In this document: piece after piece, positions 35,770-44,103 of the stretch
Position numbering within the stretch: the first letter of the stretch is position 1
How the letters are laid out: each line of letters opens with the position of its first letter
Origin: Lachnospiraceae bacterium UBA7205
GTDB lineage: Bacteria; Bacillota; Clostridia; Lachnospirales; Lachnospiraceae
Assembly (NCBI GenBank): GCA_002490665.1
Contig: DKUL01000042.1
Span: 1-64,000 of the forward strand
DNA length: 64,000 bases
Direction of reading: 5' to 3'
Position numbers and translations under genes: made by a program
Notes under the pieces: model-generated
What the model was told of the DNA's origin: nothing
What the model saw: only the letters and a program-made list of their open reading frames with translations
Database searches by the model: none

Positions 35770-37839
35770 ATGCAGATTTATCAGGAGAATAACAAGTTGG
35801 TGATAGCGAGCGGCAAAAGCTTTGTGTGGATTGAGCCGTGGGGGGCAAATTCGCTGCGCGTGCGCATGAGTGCGGCTGCGCAGATGGACGCAAATGACTG
35901 GGCGCTCACAGAGCCGGTGGAGGAGATTACGCCGCAGATTGTCTTTGAGGAGATTGACGTGACCGACCCATGGTATCGGAGCGACGCGTATGCAAAGTAC
36001 CACCAGGCGGCAAGGCAGGCATCCATCACAAATGGGAAGATTACAGCAAAGGTGTCGCATGAGGGATGGATTTCCTTCTATAACCAGAGAGGTGAACTTT
36101 TGACGGAGGAGTACTGGCGCACGCGTGACAGAATCAACCGTTACTGTGTGCCGCTGCGGATTGTGGCAAGGGAGCTAAAACCGATTCAGGGCGGAACGGA
36201 CTTTGAGCTGACGGCGCGGTTTGAGGCGTTTGACGACGAGAAAATCTTTGGCATGGGGCAGTATCAGGAGAAAAACCTGAATAAAAAGGGTGCAGTCCTT
36301 GAGCTTGCCCACAGAAATTCGCAGGCGAGCGTGCCCTTTATGGTGTCGAGCAGGGGATATGGATTTTTCTGGAACAATCCTGCAATCGGGACGGCATCCT
36401 TTGGCACGAACAAGACTGAATGGTATGCAAGGAGCACGAAAAAGCTGGATTATTTTATCACGGCGGGCGATACGCCTGCTGAAATCGAGGCACAGTATTC
36501 ACTTGCGACAGGGCGCACGCCGATGATGCCGGAGTATGGGCTTGGCTACTGGCAGTGTAAGCTGCGCTACCGGACACAGGATGAGCTGCTGGCGGTTGCG
36601 CGGGAGCATAAGCGGCGCGGGCTTCCGATGGATGCGATTGTGATTGACTTTTTTCACTGGACGATGCAGGGTGATTTCAAGTTTGAGCCGCTTGACTGGT
36701 GGGATCCCGAGGCGATGGTCAGGGAGCTGAAGGAGCTTGGCATTGAGACGGTGGTGTCCGTCTGGCCGACAGTGGACGAGCGCAGTGAGAACTTTGGCAA
36801 AATGAGTGACATGGGATATCTGGTCAATGCAGACCGCGGAAACCAAAACCATATGACATGGATGGGGAATACTGTTTTTTATGACGCAACGCATCCCGGG
36901 GCGCAGCAGTTTGTCTGGGAGCGGTGTAAGGAGAATTATTACCGCTATGGAATCCGCTGCTTCTGGCTGGATGAGGCGGAGCCGGAGTATGGACCGTACG
37001 ATTTTGACAACTACCGGTATTACGCGGGTCCGGCGCTGCAATGCTCCAACATCTATCCGGTAGGCTATGCAAAGGGCTTTTATGACGGCCTGAAAGCGCA
37101 GGGGGAGACGGACATTCTGAGCCTGGTGCGCTGCGCATGGGCGGGAAGCCAGAAATACGGCGTACTGACGTGGTCAGGGGATATCTGTTCTTCGTTCCGC
37201 GCCATGCGGGAACAGCTGCAGGCAGGGCTGAATATGGGCATGGCTGGGATTCCGTGGTGGACATCCGACATTGGCGGCTTTCTGGGCGGCGATATCAGTG
37301 ACCCGGCATTTCGGGAGCTTCTGGTGCGCTGGTTTGCATGGGGGGCGTTCTGTCCGGTTTTCCGTATGCATGGCGAGCGTTCGCCGTGGTATGAGCGGGA
37401 GCAGGAATTTCGAAACGGCGTGCGCCAGCTGACGAGCGGACAGGACAACGAGGTGTGGAGCTTTGGCGAGGAGAATTACGAAATCCTGAAAAAATACCTG
37501 TTTATCCGGGAAAGGCTAAGACCGTATATCCGCATGTGCATGCAGCAGGCGAGCGAAAACGGTTCTCCGGTGATGCGTCCGCTGTTTTATGATTTTCCGG
37601 GTGATGCGGCGAGCTGGGAGATTGAGGATGCCTATATGTTTGGACCGGACTTGCTGGTTGCGCCCGTGATGGAGGCTGGTGTGGACAGCAGAATGGTCTA
37701 TCTGCCCAAGGGGGCAAAGTGGACAGACGCCTACACCCATACAACGTATGAGGGTGGTCAGAAAGTGACGGTTCCGGCACCGATTGATATCATTCCGGTT
37801 TTTGTGCGGGATGGGAAGACATATGAGATATATGAATAA
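35770..37839 (+). CDS. GH31 glycosidase, probable alpha-xylosidase
   Basis: 689 residues, no signal peptide. Family 31 landmarks: DAIVIDFFHW, catalytic nucleophile D401 in FWLDEAEPEYG, acid/base D471 in WSGDICSSF, and GIPWWTSDIGGF. WLDEAEPE in place of the alpha-glucosidase WxDMNE is typical of alpha-xylosidases from xyloglucan loci. With the GH74 enzyme it would remove xylose from the non-reducing end of xyloglucan oligosaccharides in the cytoplasm. A strong terminator follows. Confidence 0.9.
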   Translation: MQIYQENNKLVIASGKSFVWIEPWGANSLRVRMSAAAQMDANDWALTEPVEEITPQIVFEEIDVTDPWYRSDAYAKYHQAARQASITNGKITAKVSHEGWISFYNQRGELLTEEYWRTRDRINRYCVPLRIVARELKPIQGGTDFELTARFEAFDDEKIFGMGQYQEKNLNKKGAVLELAHRNSQASVPFMVSSRGYGFFWNNPAIGTASFGTNKTEWYARSTKKLDYFITAGDTPAEIEAQYSLATGRTPMMPEYGLGYWQCKLRYRTQDELLAVAREHKRRGLPMDAIVIDFFHWTMQGDFKFEPLDWWDPEAMVRELKELGIETVVSVWPTVDERSENFGKMSDMGYLVNADRGNQNHMTWMGNTVFYDATHPGAQQFVWERCKENYYRYGIRCFWLDEAEPEYGPYDFDNYRYYAGPALQCSNIYPVGYAKGFYDGLKAQGETDILSLVRCAWAGSQKYGVLTWSGDICSSFRAMREQLQAGLNMGMAGIPWWTSDIGGFLGGDISDPAFRELLVRWFAWGAFCPVFRMHGERSPWYEREQEFRNGVRQLTSGQDNEVWSFGEENYEILKKYLFIRERLRPYIRMCMQQASENGSPVMRPLFYDFPGDAASWEIEDAYMFGPDLLVAPVMEAGVDSRMVYLPKGAKWTDAYTHTTYEGGQKVTVPAPIDIIPVFVRDGKTYEIYE

Positions 37840-37876
37840 TTTTTTAATAATTTGTAAATAAAATCCATAAAATTCC

Positions 37877-37923
37877 AAGGTCTGTTTCGTATCTGTTATA
37901 GCAGGGACGAAACAGACCTTTTT
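37877..37923 (+). terminator. Strong rho-independent terminator after GH31
   Basis: A perfect 14-bp stem AAGGTCTGTTTCGT/ACGAAACAGACCTT (37877-37890 and 37907-37920), 16-base loop, then a T-run. It closes the GH74-GH31 unit. Confidence 0.88.
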
Positions 37924-37997
37924 GTTTCGCCTGAGTGAGGATGACGGAAATACATGGCTTATAGACGCTTCAGAAAACGGAAGGGATGGGAAAATTT

Positions 37998-39713
37998 ATG
38001 AGAAAGAAAAATGTTTGTGTACTGTTGGGCTTGATTATGACAACCGTGTCACTTTATGGGTGCGGGGCAGCTTCGGGCGGGGCGGACAAGGGGGTATCAA
38101 ATACACCGCAGGCAGATTCCGCGCCGAAGGACATCGTACAGAGTGACACAGTGTCCAATGCTGCAGCCTATGACAGGGGTGATGCAGGCGCGGTGGACGG
38201 AGGGATGCAGATTGCTGAGGAGGCGCCGGTTTACGAGATGAATGCCTATATGTCTGCTGACGCCGCGTTTGATTCGAGTGATATGCGGATGCCGGACTGG
38301 AACACGGAGGAGTACAGCGCGGTGGAGGAGCCGGGATTTAAGTCTGTGGCAAATGACCCGCTTTCCACATTTTCGGCAGATGTTGACACGGCGTCGTACA
38401 GCAATCTCCGCCGCATGATTGAGAATGGTTATTCCATGGAGGAGATTCCGGAGGGTGCCATCCGCATCGAGGAGATGCTGAATTATTTTTCGTATGACTA
38501 TCAGCTGCCCAGGAAAGGGGAACCGTTTGGCGTCACGACGGTAATCGGGGACTGTCCATGGAATAAGGATGCAAAGTTGTTACAGATCGGACTAAAGACG
38601 CAGGAGATTGATTTTAGCGAGGCACCGGATTCGAACCTTGTATTCCTGCTGGACGTGTCAGGCTCCATGTACACGGACGACAAGCTGCCGCTCCTGCAAA
38701 AATCCTTTACCATGCTGGTGCAGGAGCTCGGCAGGAAGGACACCGTGTCCATCGTGACCTATGCAGGCGCGGACTGCGTGGTTCTGGAGGGCGAGAGCGG
38801 GGACAACCAGGAAGAAATTATTGCGGCGGTCAATGCGCTGGAAGCGGGAGGCTCCACGAATGGGGCGGACGGCATTGAGACGGCATATGAGCTTGCAGAG
38901 CGGTATTTCATCAAGGGCGGGAACAACCGCGTGATTCTTGCGACAGACGGCGATTTGAACGTGGGTCCCAGCAGCGAGAGCGAACTGGATGCACTGATTA
39001 CCGAAAAAAAGGAGTCCGGTGTCTATCTGACGGTACTTGGGTTTGGGACAGGAAATATTAAGGATAACAAGATGGAGACGCTTGCCGACCACGGCAACGG
39101 CAATTATGCATACATTGATTCTGTCGGCGAGGCAAAAAAGGTGCTTGTGGAGCAGATGGGTGCGACGCTTGTCACGGTTGCCAAGGACGTGAAGCTGCAG
39201 GTGGAGTTTAATCCGGCATATATCAAGGGATACCGCCTGCTGGGGTATGAGAACAGGGCGCTCGCGACGGAGGATTTCGATGATGACACAAAGGATGCCG
39301 GGGAAATCGGCGCAGGGCATATGGTGACGGCGCTCTATGAGATTGTACCGTCAGATTCCGACCAGAAAATACCGGAGACGGAGCTAAAGTATCAGGACAA
39401 TAAAAATGACAATGGTGTCAGAAATGGGGAGTGGCTGAACCTGAAAATACGCTACAAGGAGCCGGAAGGGGAAGAAAGTATCCTGAAGGAATATCCTGTG
39501 AAGGAGGAGGATTATACACAGGAGCCGCCGGAGGATTTCTATTTTGCGGCGGCAGTTGCGGAGTTCGGGCTGATTTTGCGGGACAGTGCGTACAAGGGGG
39601 AGGCTTCTGTTGAGAATGTCCGCGCACTGCTCAAGGAGGTGGATACCGACGAGGATGATTACAAGGATGAGTTTGCCTATCTGGTGAAAAGGCTGCAGCG
39701 GACAATGCCATAA
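37998..39713 (+). CDS. VWA-domain surface lipoprotein (YfbK-like)
   Basis: 571 residues from ATG 37998, chosen because the ribosome site touches ATG 37986. A lipoprotein signal ends at VSLYGC (Cys22), followed by a low-complexity acidic linker. A von Willebrand factor N-terminal region (LSTFSADVDTASYSN) precedes the VWA domain with MIDAS motif FLLDVSGSM and ATDGDLNVG. A beta-rich C-terminal domain follows, as in the E. coli YfbK family. Predicted to be anchored outside the membrane and bind protein partners or metal. Function unknown. Confidence 0.87.
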   Translation: MRKKNVCVLLGLIMTTVSLYGCGAASGGADKGVSNTPQADSAPKDIVQSDTVSNAAAYDRGDAGAVDGGMQIAEEAPVYEMNAYMSADAAFDSSDMRMPDWNTEEYSAVEEPGFKSVANDPLSTFSADVDTASYSNLRRMIENGYSMEEIPEGAIRIEEMLNYFSYDYQLPRKGEPFGVTTVIGDCPWNKDAKLLQIGLKTQEIDFSEAPDSNLVFLLDVSGSMYTDDKLPLLQKSFTMLVQELGRKDTVSIVTYAGADCVVLEGESGDNQEEIIAAVNALEAGGSTNGADGIETAYELAERYFIKGGNNRVILATDGDLNVGPSSESELDALITEKKESGVYLTVLGFGTGNIKDNKMETLADHGNGNYAYIDSVGEAKKVLVEQMGATLVTVAKDVKLQVEFNPAYIKGYRLLGYENRALATEDFDDDTKDAGEIGAGHMVTALYEIVPSDSDQKIPETELKYQDNKNDNGVRNGEWLNLKIRYKEPEGEESILKEYPVKEEDYTQEPPEDFYFAAAVAEFGLILRDSAYKGEASVENVRALLKEVDTDEDDYKDEFAYLVKRLQRTMP

Positions 39714-39717
39714 GAAG

Positions 39718-39743
39718 AGCAGGGGAAAAGTGCTTCCCCTGCT
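39718..39743. terminator. Terminator-like hairpin between convergent genes
   Basis: Perfect 10-bp stem AGCAGGGGAA/TTCCCCTGCT with a 6-base loop, between the VWA lipoprotein stop and the convergent tetR-family stop. A loose T-rich stretch follows on the plus strand (ATTTATTTTT). Confidence 0.65.
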
Positions 39744-39748
39744 CAAAT

Positions 39749-40390
39749 TTATTTTTCGAAGGGAACCAGTGACAGGTAGCTGAGCGTTCCGGGCACCACC
39801 TCCGTCCCTTTTTCAAGCAGGGAAATCAGCCCTTTCAAGGTCTCCTCGGTTTCCCTTGGTGTGGAGGGAAGCAGGGAGTTGTCCAGCTTGACGGCAATCA
39901 CGATCAGCACGATTTCCGCGAGGGCGGCGGGGTAATCAAAGTGGATTTCGCCATTCTGGATGCCCTGCTTGATGATTTCTGTCAGGTCCGGCTTTAGTTC
40001 GGACACGACATGAGACAGGTATTTGTGGTGTAGAAAGGCGAGATCCTGTGCGCTGGCATTGCCAGAGGAGCTGTCATTTTGCTGGATGAAGGCAGCGGAG
40101 GAGTTCTGGCATGCCTGGAACAGCATCGCCATGCGTGTAAAAGGCGATACATCCGTCTGCGCGGCAAGGTTTTGGGCAGTCAGGAGCGGCTTTTCGTAGC
40201 TGCGTTCAATAAGGGCGTCCAGAATCGCATCCTTGGAGGGGAAGTAGTAGTAGATGCTTCCTTTTCCGATTCCTGCCTTCTGCGCGATCTCGCTGACAGA
40301 GATGTTCTGTATTTTCTTTTCTTCGAGAAGCTGCTGGAGTGCGTCCAGTATCAGGTCATATTTCTTTTCATTCTTTTTTGTGTCAGGCAT
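39749..40390 (-). CDS. TetR-family transcriptional regulator
   Basis: 213 residues from ATG at 40390; the upstream GTG overlaps the AAAGGTGG ribosome site and is less likely. The N-terminal helix-turn-helix is typical of TetR (ISVSEIAQKAGIGKGSIYYYF, then SKDAILDAL). The C-terminal ligand domain is undefined. It is divergent from the SCP2/hydrolase/condensation/ACP/ligase genes, and two TetR-like operator palindromes lie in the gap beside that operon's promoter. It probably represses the operon until a ligand, perhaps an acyl compound, binds. Confidence 0.92.
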   Translation of the reverse strand: MPDTKKNEKKYDLILDALQQLLEEKKIQNISVSEIAQKAGIGKGSIYYYFPSKDAILDALIERSYEKPLLTAQNLAAQTDVSPFTRMAMLFQACQNSSAAFIQQNDSSSGNASAQDLAFLHHKYLSHVVSELKPDLTEIIKQGIQNGEIHFDYPAALAEIVLIVIAVKLDNSLLPSTPRETEETLKGLISLLEKGTEVVPGTLSYLSLVPFEK

Positions 40391-40612
40391 GGACGATGCC
40401 ACCTTTCTCTAAATAATATGATGTATGTGAATCGGCTTTGTGGAACGCAGCGGGACTCTTGGGCTTATATGGAACAGAAATGTCGTGGCGGATCTGTTCA
40501 TTAAATATAAGGGTAATTAAAACAAGTATAACATGTTTGGGTCGGGGGGACAATTGTAAATATTGTCACAAAAAAGAGCCGGAAACGGTGATAATTTTTG
40601 GGGGAAATACAC
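40391..40612. other. Intergenic stretch, nothing assigned
   Basis: About 220 bp between tetR and the first operator. It is AT-rich around 40500-40540 and must hold the tetR promoter, but no convincing -35/-10 pair, gene or stable structure was found. Confidence 0.5.
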
Positions 40613-40642
40613 TTGACCGCCGGTCGAAAAATGTGATAGGAT
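40613..40642 (+). promoter_or_regulatory. Promoter of the SCP2-to-ligase operon
   Basis: -35 TTGACC (40613-40618), 18-base spacer, -10 TAGGAT (40637-40642), 115 bp before the SCP2 gene ATG. The -35 lies inside the first operator palindrome. Confidence 0.55.
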
Positions 40643-40672
40643 ATAACAAACAGCAATCGACTGCTGGTCGGA
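40613..40672. promoter_or_regulatory. Two TetR-type operator candidates
   Basis: TTGACCGCCGGTCGAA (40613-40628) and TCGACTGCTGGTCGGA (40657-40672) share the plan GAC-C/T-GC-C/T-GGTCG, with GACC/GGTC half-sites, and both are followed by AAAATGT. Their centres are 44 bp apart, close to four helical turns. The first overlaps the -35 element and the second follows the -10, placing both where a repressor would block transcription. Confidence 0.6.
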
Positions 40673-40757
40673 AAATGTCGAAAAGGCTTTTTTGCCGTCG
40701 GCAGTCGGCGCAAGTTTCAAAATATCAGGATTGAATTATTTATATGGAGGAAAGAGA

Positions 40758-41207
40758 ATGACATACGCAGATTTTTTTTATGAGGTCAAGGGGAAATTTA
40801 TGGGAGCAGATGTGAGTGATATCCAGGAGCATCTCGCATATCAGTTCAATATCGAGGATGAGGAAGCAGGCGGTGCATTTTATGTCGAAGTCAAGGACGG
40901 CGTGCTCTTTGTGGAGCCGTATGAGTATTACGACAGGGATGCGATGTTTATCAGCACGCCCGAGGTGTTCAGAAAGATTGCAGATGGCGAAATGGATCCT
41001 GTCTGGGCATTTACGACACAGAAACTCAGGGTTGAGGGCAATATTGACAAGGCACTGAAGCTCAACGACATTATCCAGCGCAAGAAAAAAGAAGCAAAGA
41101 AAGAAGCCAAGGAAGCAAAAAAGGAAGCGAAGAAAGAACTGAAGGAAGCAAAGAAGGAAGCCAAAGAGGCATCAAAGAAAACAGAGGCTGAGGAGAAGGC
41201 AGAATAA
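40758..41207 (+). CDS. SCP2-like lipid-binding protein with Lys/Ala/Glu tail
   Basis: 149 residues from ATG 40758, with GGAGGAAAG upstream. Residues 1-105 fit a sterol-carrier-protein-2-like fold (VSDIQEHLAYQFNI, then GVLFVEPY, and TTQKLRVEGNIDKALKL). Residues 110-149 are a near-repetitive KKEAKKEAKE helix, highly charged, which could be a coiled coil or an RNA/membrane contact. SCP2 domains bind acyl chains or acyl-CoA. As first gene of an operon with an ACP and acyl ligase, it may hold or shuttle the acyl substrate or product. Confidence 0.78.
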   Translation: MTYADFFYEVKGKFMGADVSDIQEHLAYQFNIEDEEAGGAFYVEVKDGVLFVEPYEYYDRDAMFISTPEVFRKIADGEMDPVWAFTTQKLRVEGNIDKALKLNDIIQRKKKEAKKEAKEAKKEAKKELKEAKKEAKEASKKTEAEEKAE

Positions 41208-41229
41208 AAACCGAGTGGAGGCGTAGACG

Positions 41230-42201
41230 ATGGGAATACTCAAAAATACAATGACCTGTCTGGGGGTTCTTGCAGCGGCAGGCGTGGGAGAGACGGCATA
41301 TTTTTACAGAAGGACGATGAAGCGGGGCAATGCAAAGGTAGAGCGGACGATGAAAATGTCCGGGACGGACTGGAGCCAGTACGCGCCGCTCATGCAGGAT
41401 AGAAAGGCGTTTATGCTGGCGCAGGATCACAGGGAAGTATCCCGGATGTCGTTTGACAATCTAAAGCTCCATGCGACATTTTTTCCGGCGCTGGACGAAT
41501 ATGTGGACAAGACGGATGTGGCAGCTGGTAAAAAGAAGGCTGTAATTTGTTTTCACGGCTATACAAGCAAGGGTATGTCTGATTATATTGGCTTGTCGGA
41601 TTACTATCTGAAGAGAGGGTATGCGATGCTGCTGCCGGATGCGCGGGCGCACGGTGAGAGCGAGGGCGAATATATTGGATTTGGCTGCCTTGACAGGAAG
41701 GATGCGCTTGTGTGGATTCGCTGGGTGATACAGGAGCTTGGGGAGGATGTTGAGATTATACTTCATGGAACCTCGATGGGCGGTGCAACTGTACTGATGG
41801 CAAGCGGGCTTGAGCTGCCGCCGCAGGTGAAGGGCATTGTTTCTGACTGTGGTTTTACCTCGCCAAAGGAAGTCTTTACACATGTGCTGAATTCAATGTA
41901 CCATCTGCCGGCGTTTCCGGTGATTCAGGGAGCGGACATCATGAACAGAAAGCTTGCGGGTTATGGTATGGATGAGTGCAATGCAAAGCGTGAGGTGGCG
42001 CGCGCCAAGGTTCCCATTTTGTTTATCCACGGCTCCAATGATACGTTTGTTCCGGCGCGGATGTGCGATGAGATTTATGACTGCTGTGCGTCACCAAAGA
42101 AAAAGCTGATTGTGGAGGGTGCTGCCCATGCGGAGAGCTACTACAAGGATACAGAGAAGTATGAGCAGGCATTGAACGAATTTTTTCAGGAAATCATGTA
42201 A
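41230..42201 (+). CDS. Alpha/beta hydrolase with N-terminal hydrophobic segment
   Basis: 323 residues, ATG after GTGGAGG. A short N-terminal hydrophobic stretch (TCLGVLAAAGVGETA) may anchor it to the membrane. Alpha/beta hydrolase landmarks: ICFHGYTSKG (oxyanion region), nucleophile Ser in HGTSMGG, acid in HGSNDTFVP and His in GAAHAESY. The closest general resemblance is to the YqkD/BAAT-like serine hydrolases. In this operon it may release or transfer an acyl product from the carrier protein, or hydrolyse the final compound. Confidence 0.85.
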   Translation: MGILKNTMTCLGVLAAAGVGETAYFYRRTMKRGNAKVERTMKMSGTDWSQYAPLMQDRKAFMLAQDHREVSRMSFDNLKLHATFFPALDEYVDKTDVAAGKKKAVICFHGYTSKGMSDYIGLSDYYLKRGYAMLLPDARAHGESEGEYIGFGCLDRKDALVWIRWVIQELGEDVEIILHGTSMGGATVLMASGLELPPQVKGIVSDCGFTSPKEVFTHVLNSMYHLPAFPVIQGADIMNRKLAGYGMDECNAKREVARAKVPILFIHGSNDTFVPARMCDEIYDCCASPKKKLIVEGAAHAESYYKDTEKYEQALNEFFQEIM

Positions 42202-42221
42202 TTCCAGAGAAGGAGAAATGA

Positions 42222-43622
42222 ATGAAAACAAGAAAAGGATATAAGACCTACCCATTAACGGCTGCGCAGAAGTACCATTTTTATTACGCAGACTACTGTC
42301 CCGCAAAGGAGATTCTCAATGTCGGCAGCAGTCTCACCATCGAGTTTGAGCTGAATGTGGATGAGCTTCGAAAGGCGATTTACAAGGCATATGAGCGCTG
42401 TGAGTCCATGCGTGCAAGGCTTGCCTATGACGAGAAGGAGAAGCAGTGGTACCAGTATATCGTGGACAAGGAGGAGCGTGAGATTGACTACGTGGACTTT
42501 ACCGGAAAGACCATGGAGGAGGCAGAAGCCGAGATGACAGCATGGACGCGCATACCGTTTGGACAGGACGAGCCGATGAATAAAGTTGTCATTATCAAGA
42601 CGCCGGACGGTTTTCAGGGAATGTATATCGTGGGTGACCACAGATTCCTTGATGCGCAGTCCCTGATTGGGTTTATGAAGGATGTCATAGAGCTGTACTG
42701 TAATGCGAACTTTGAGAATGTGCCATATCCGGCTGACATGCGTTCCTATGTGGAGCAGATTGAGAAGGATTTTGCCTACGAGGCAGGCAGCAAGGCGCAG
42801 GCAAGAGACCGGGAATATTTCCACAAAATGTTCGAGGCACCGGAGCCGATTTACAATGGTATCGAGGGAAGGAAGCGCCTGGATGACGCAAGGCGCAGGA
42901 TGAAAAATCCAAATCTCAGGGCAGCGCCTACGGGTTCTGACAGTTTTGTGGCAGATATTGACATTTTCCATCTGGAGGGAGAACCGACAGAGCGTCTGAT
43001 GAGGTTCTGCGAGGAGCAGCATGTTTCACTGCAGTGCCTGCTTATTATGGGAATCCGCACGTATTTACAGAAGATGAACAGCTGCGATGACGTTTCCATG
43101 ATGGTTGCGTATGCGCGTAGGGCGACGCTTCTTGAGAAGAAATCCGGCGGTACACGTATTCACAGTTTTCCGTTCCGGACAATTATTTCCGAGGAAAAGA
43201 CCTTCTTGGAGGGGATTTTTGAAATCAGGGACAAGCAGAATGAGATTTTCCGATATGTTAATTTTGACCCGGTGGAGTGCATGAACTATAAGAAAGAGGT
43301 CTATAAGACACCTCTGGGAATGGGCTATGAAACAGTGGCACTCACATACCAGCCGGCGACACTGCGCGAAAAGGGTCTGGTTGATTTGGGAGACATCCGG
43401 TACAAGACCAAGAGATATGGCAACGGATATTACGCGGATGGTCTTTATCTGACCGTAATGCACAGACCAGAGGACAATGGGCTGGACTTTAGCTTTGAGC
43501 ACCAGGTAAAGGCGTACAGCAGGGAGGCGCTTGAGCTGTTTTATTACTACATGTGCAAGATTATGTTTAAGGGAATCGAGAATCCGAACCTGAAAATCGG
43601 TGCTGTGATAAAACTGATTTAG
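42222..43622 (+). CDS. Stand-alone NRPS-type condensation-domain protein
   Basis: 466 residues, about the length of a single condensation domain. The N-terminus YPLTAAQKYHFYYAD matches condensation motif C1. The active-site motif HHxxxDG is present as DHRFLDA (H140, D144), keeping the catalytic His and the structural Asp. Such domains join a carrier-bound acyl group to an amine or alcohol; stand-alone forms also serve as acyltransferases (PapA-like). Adjacent ACP and AMP ligase genes complete a minimal initiation-condensation set. ATG preceded by AGAAGGAG. Confidence 0.8.
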   Translation: MKTRKGYKTYPLTAAQKYHFYYADYCPAKEILNVGSSLTIEFELNVDELRKAIYKAYERCESMRARLAYDEKEKQWYQYIVDKEEREIDYVDFTGKTMEEAEAEMTAWTRIPFGQDEPMNKVVIIKTPDGFQGMYIVGDHRFLDAQSLIGFMKDVIELYCNANFENVPYPADMRSYVEQIEKDFAYEAGSKAQARDREYFHKMFEAPEPIYNGIEGRKRLDDARRRMKNPNLRAAPTGSDSFVADIDIFHLEGEPTERLMRFCEEQHVSLQCLLIMGIRTYLQKMNSCDDVSMMVAYARRATLLEKKSGGTRIHSFPFRTIISEEKTFLEGIFEIRDKQNEIFRYVNFDPVECMNYKKEVYKTPLGMGYETVALTYQPATLREKGLVDLGDIRYKTKRYGNGYYADGLYLTVMHRPEDNGLDFSFEHQVKAYSREALELFYYYMCKIMFKGIENPNLKIGAVIKLI

Positions 43623-43730
43623 GCGAAGGGCTTTGGATGCGGTTTGTGGTGAAATCCATTTGTTTTTGTGATAAACTGGAACAGGGCGGTGAATGGATGA
43701 TAAAGTGGTATAGAAAGGCAGGGGTTGGCA

Positions 43731-43955
43731 ATGTTTGATAAGGTAGCAGGTATTATAACAAATTATGTGGAAGTCAAGAAGGAGGATATTAAACCGGAGT
43801 CCCGTTTTATGGAGGATCTGGGATTTAGTTCCTTTGACTTTATGAGTATGCTGGGCGAGCTTGAGGAAGAACTTGAACTGGAAATAGAAGTTGAGGAGGC
43901 GGCGAATATCCGCACCGTACAGGAAGCAGTCGATTATCTGGAAAGAATTTCTTAA
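43731..43955 (+). CDS. Acyl/peptidyl carrier protein
   Basis: 74 residues from ATG 43731, with GGCAGGGG upstream. Four-helix carrier protein; the phosphopantetheine serine is Ser34 in EDLGFSSFDF, where the usual DSL is SSF. Very acidic helix II/III (GELEEELELEIEVEE), typical of ACPs. It lies between the condensation protein and the AMP ligase, so it is presumably charged by the ligase. It is too divergent to be the fatty-acid synthase AcpP by motif. Confidence 0.9.
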   Translation: MFDKVAGIITNYVEVKKEDIKPESRFMEDLGFSSFDFMSMLGELEEELELEIEVEEAANIRTVQEAVDYLERIS

Positions 43956-43982
43956 TGGTTCCTTAGGACAGCATTAATTGTC

Positions 43983-44073
43983 ACTATTCAGTCAGCACTC
44001 TCAGGGCTGCGCCATTCTGCTGTGTGCAGCCTTGACATCTTTTTTCCTGAAAGCCGTCTCCTGGCTGAATAGT
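43983..44073 (+). promoter_or_regulatory. Nested hairpins with T-run between ACP and ligase genes, possible attenuator
   Basis: Outer arms ACTATTCAG (43983-43991) and CTGAATAGT (44065-44073) enclose a 9-bp stem CAGGGCTGC/GCAGCCTTG (44002-44010 with 44026-44034). That stem is followed after five bases by six T residues (44040-44045). The inner hairpin could terminate transcription and the outer pairing could compete with it, tuning ligase levels. Confidence 0.4.
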
Positions 44074-44103
44074 CTGATTTCAAAAGAAAGGCTTGGTAAA
44101 AAT

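Noticed and set aside
36499..37264. Long minus-strand frames opposite the GH31 gene
   Set aside because: Composition mirrors the GH31 codons and no motif or start signal is present.
43978..44103. 42-codon in-frame extension upstream of the acyl ligase ATG
   Set aside because: It runs through the hairpin/T-run region, has no ribosome site and its residues do not look like a ligase N-terminus; ATG 44104 is preferred.
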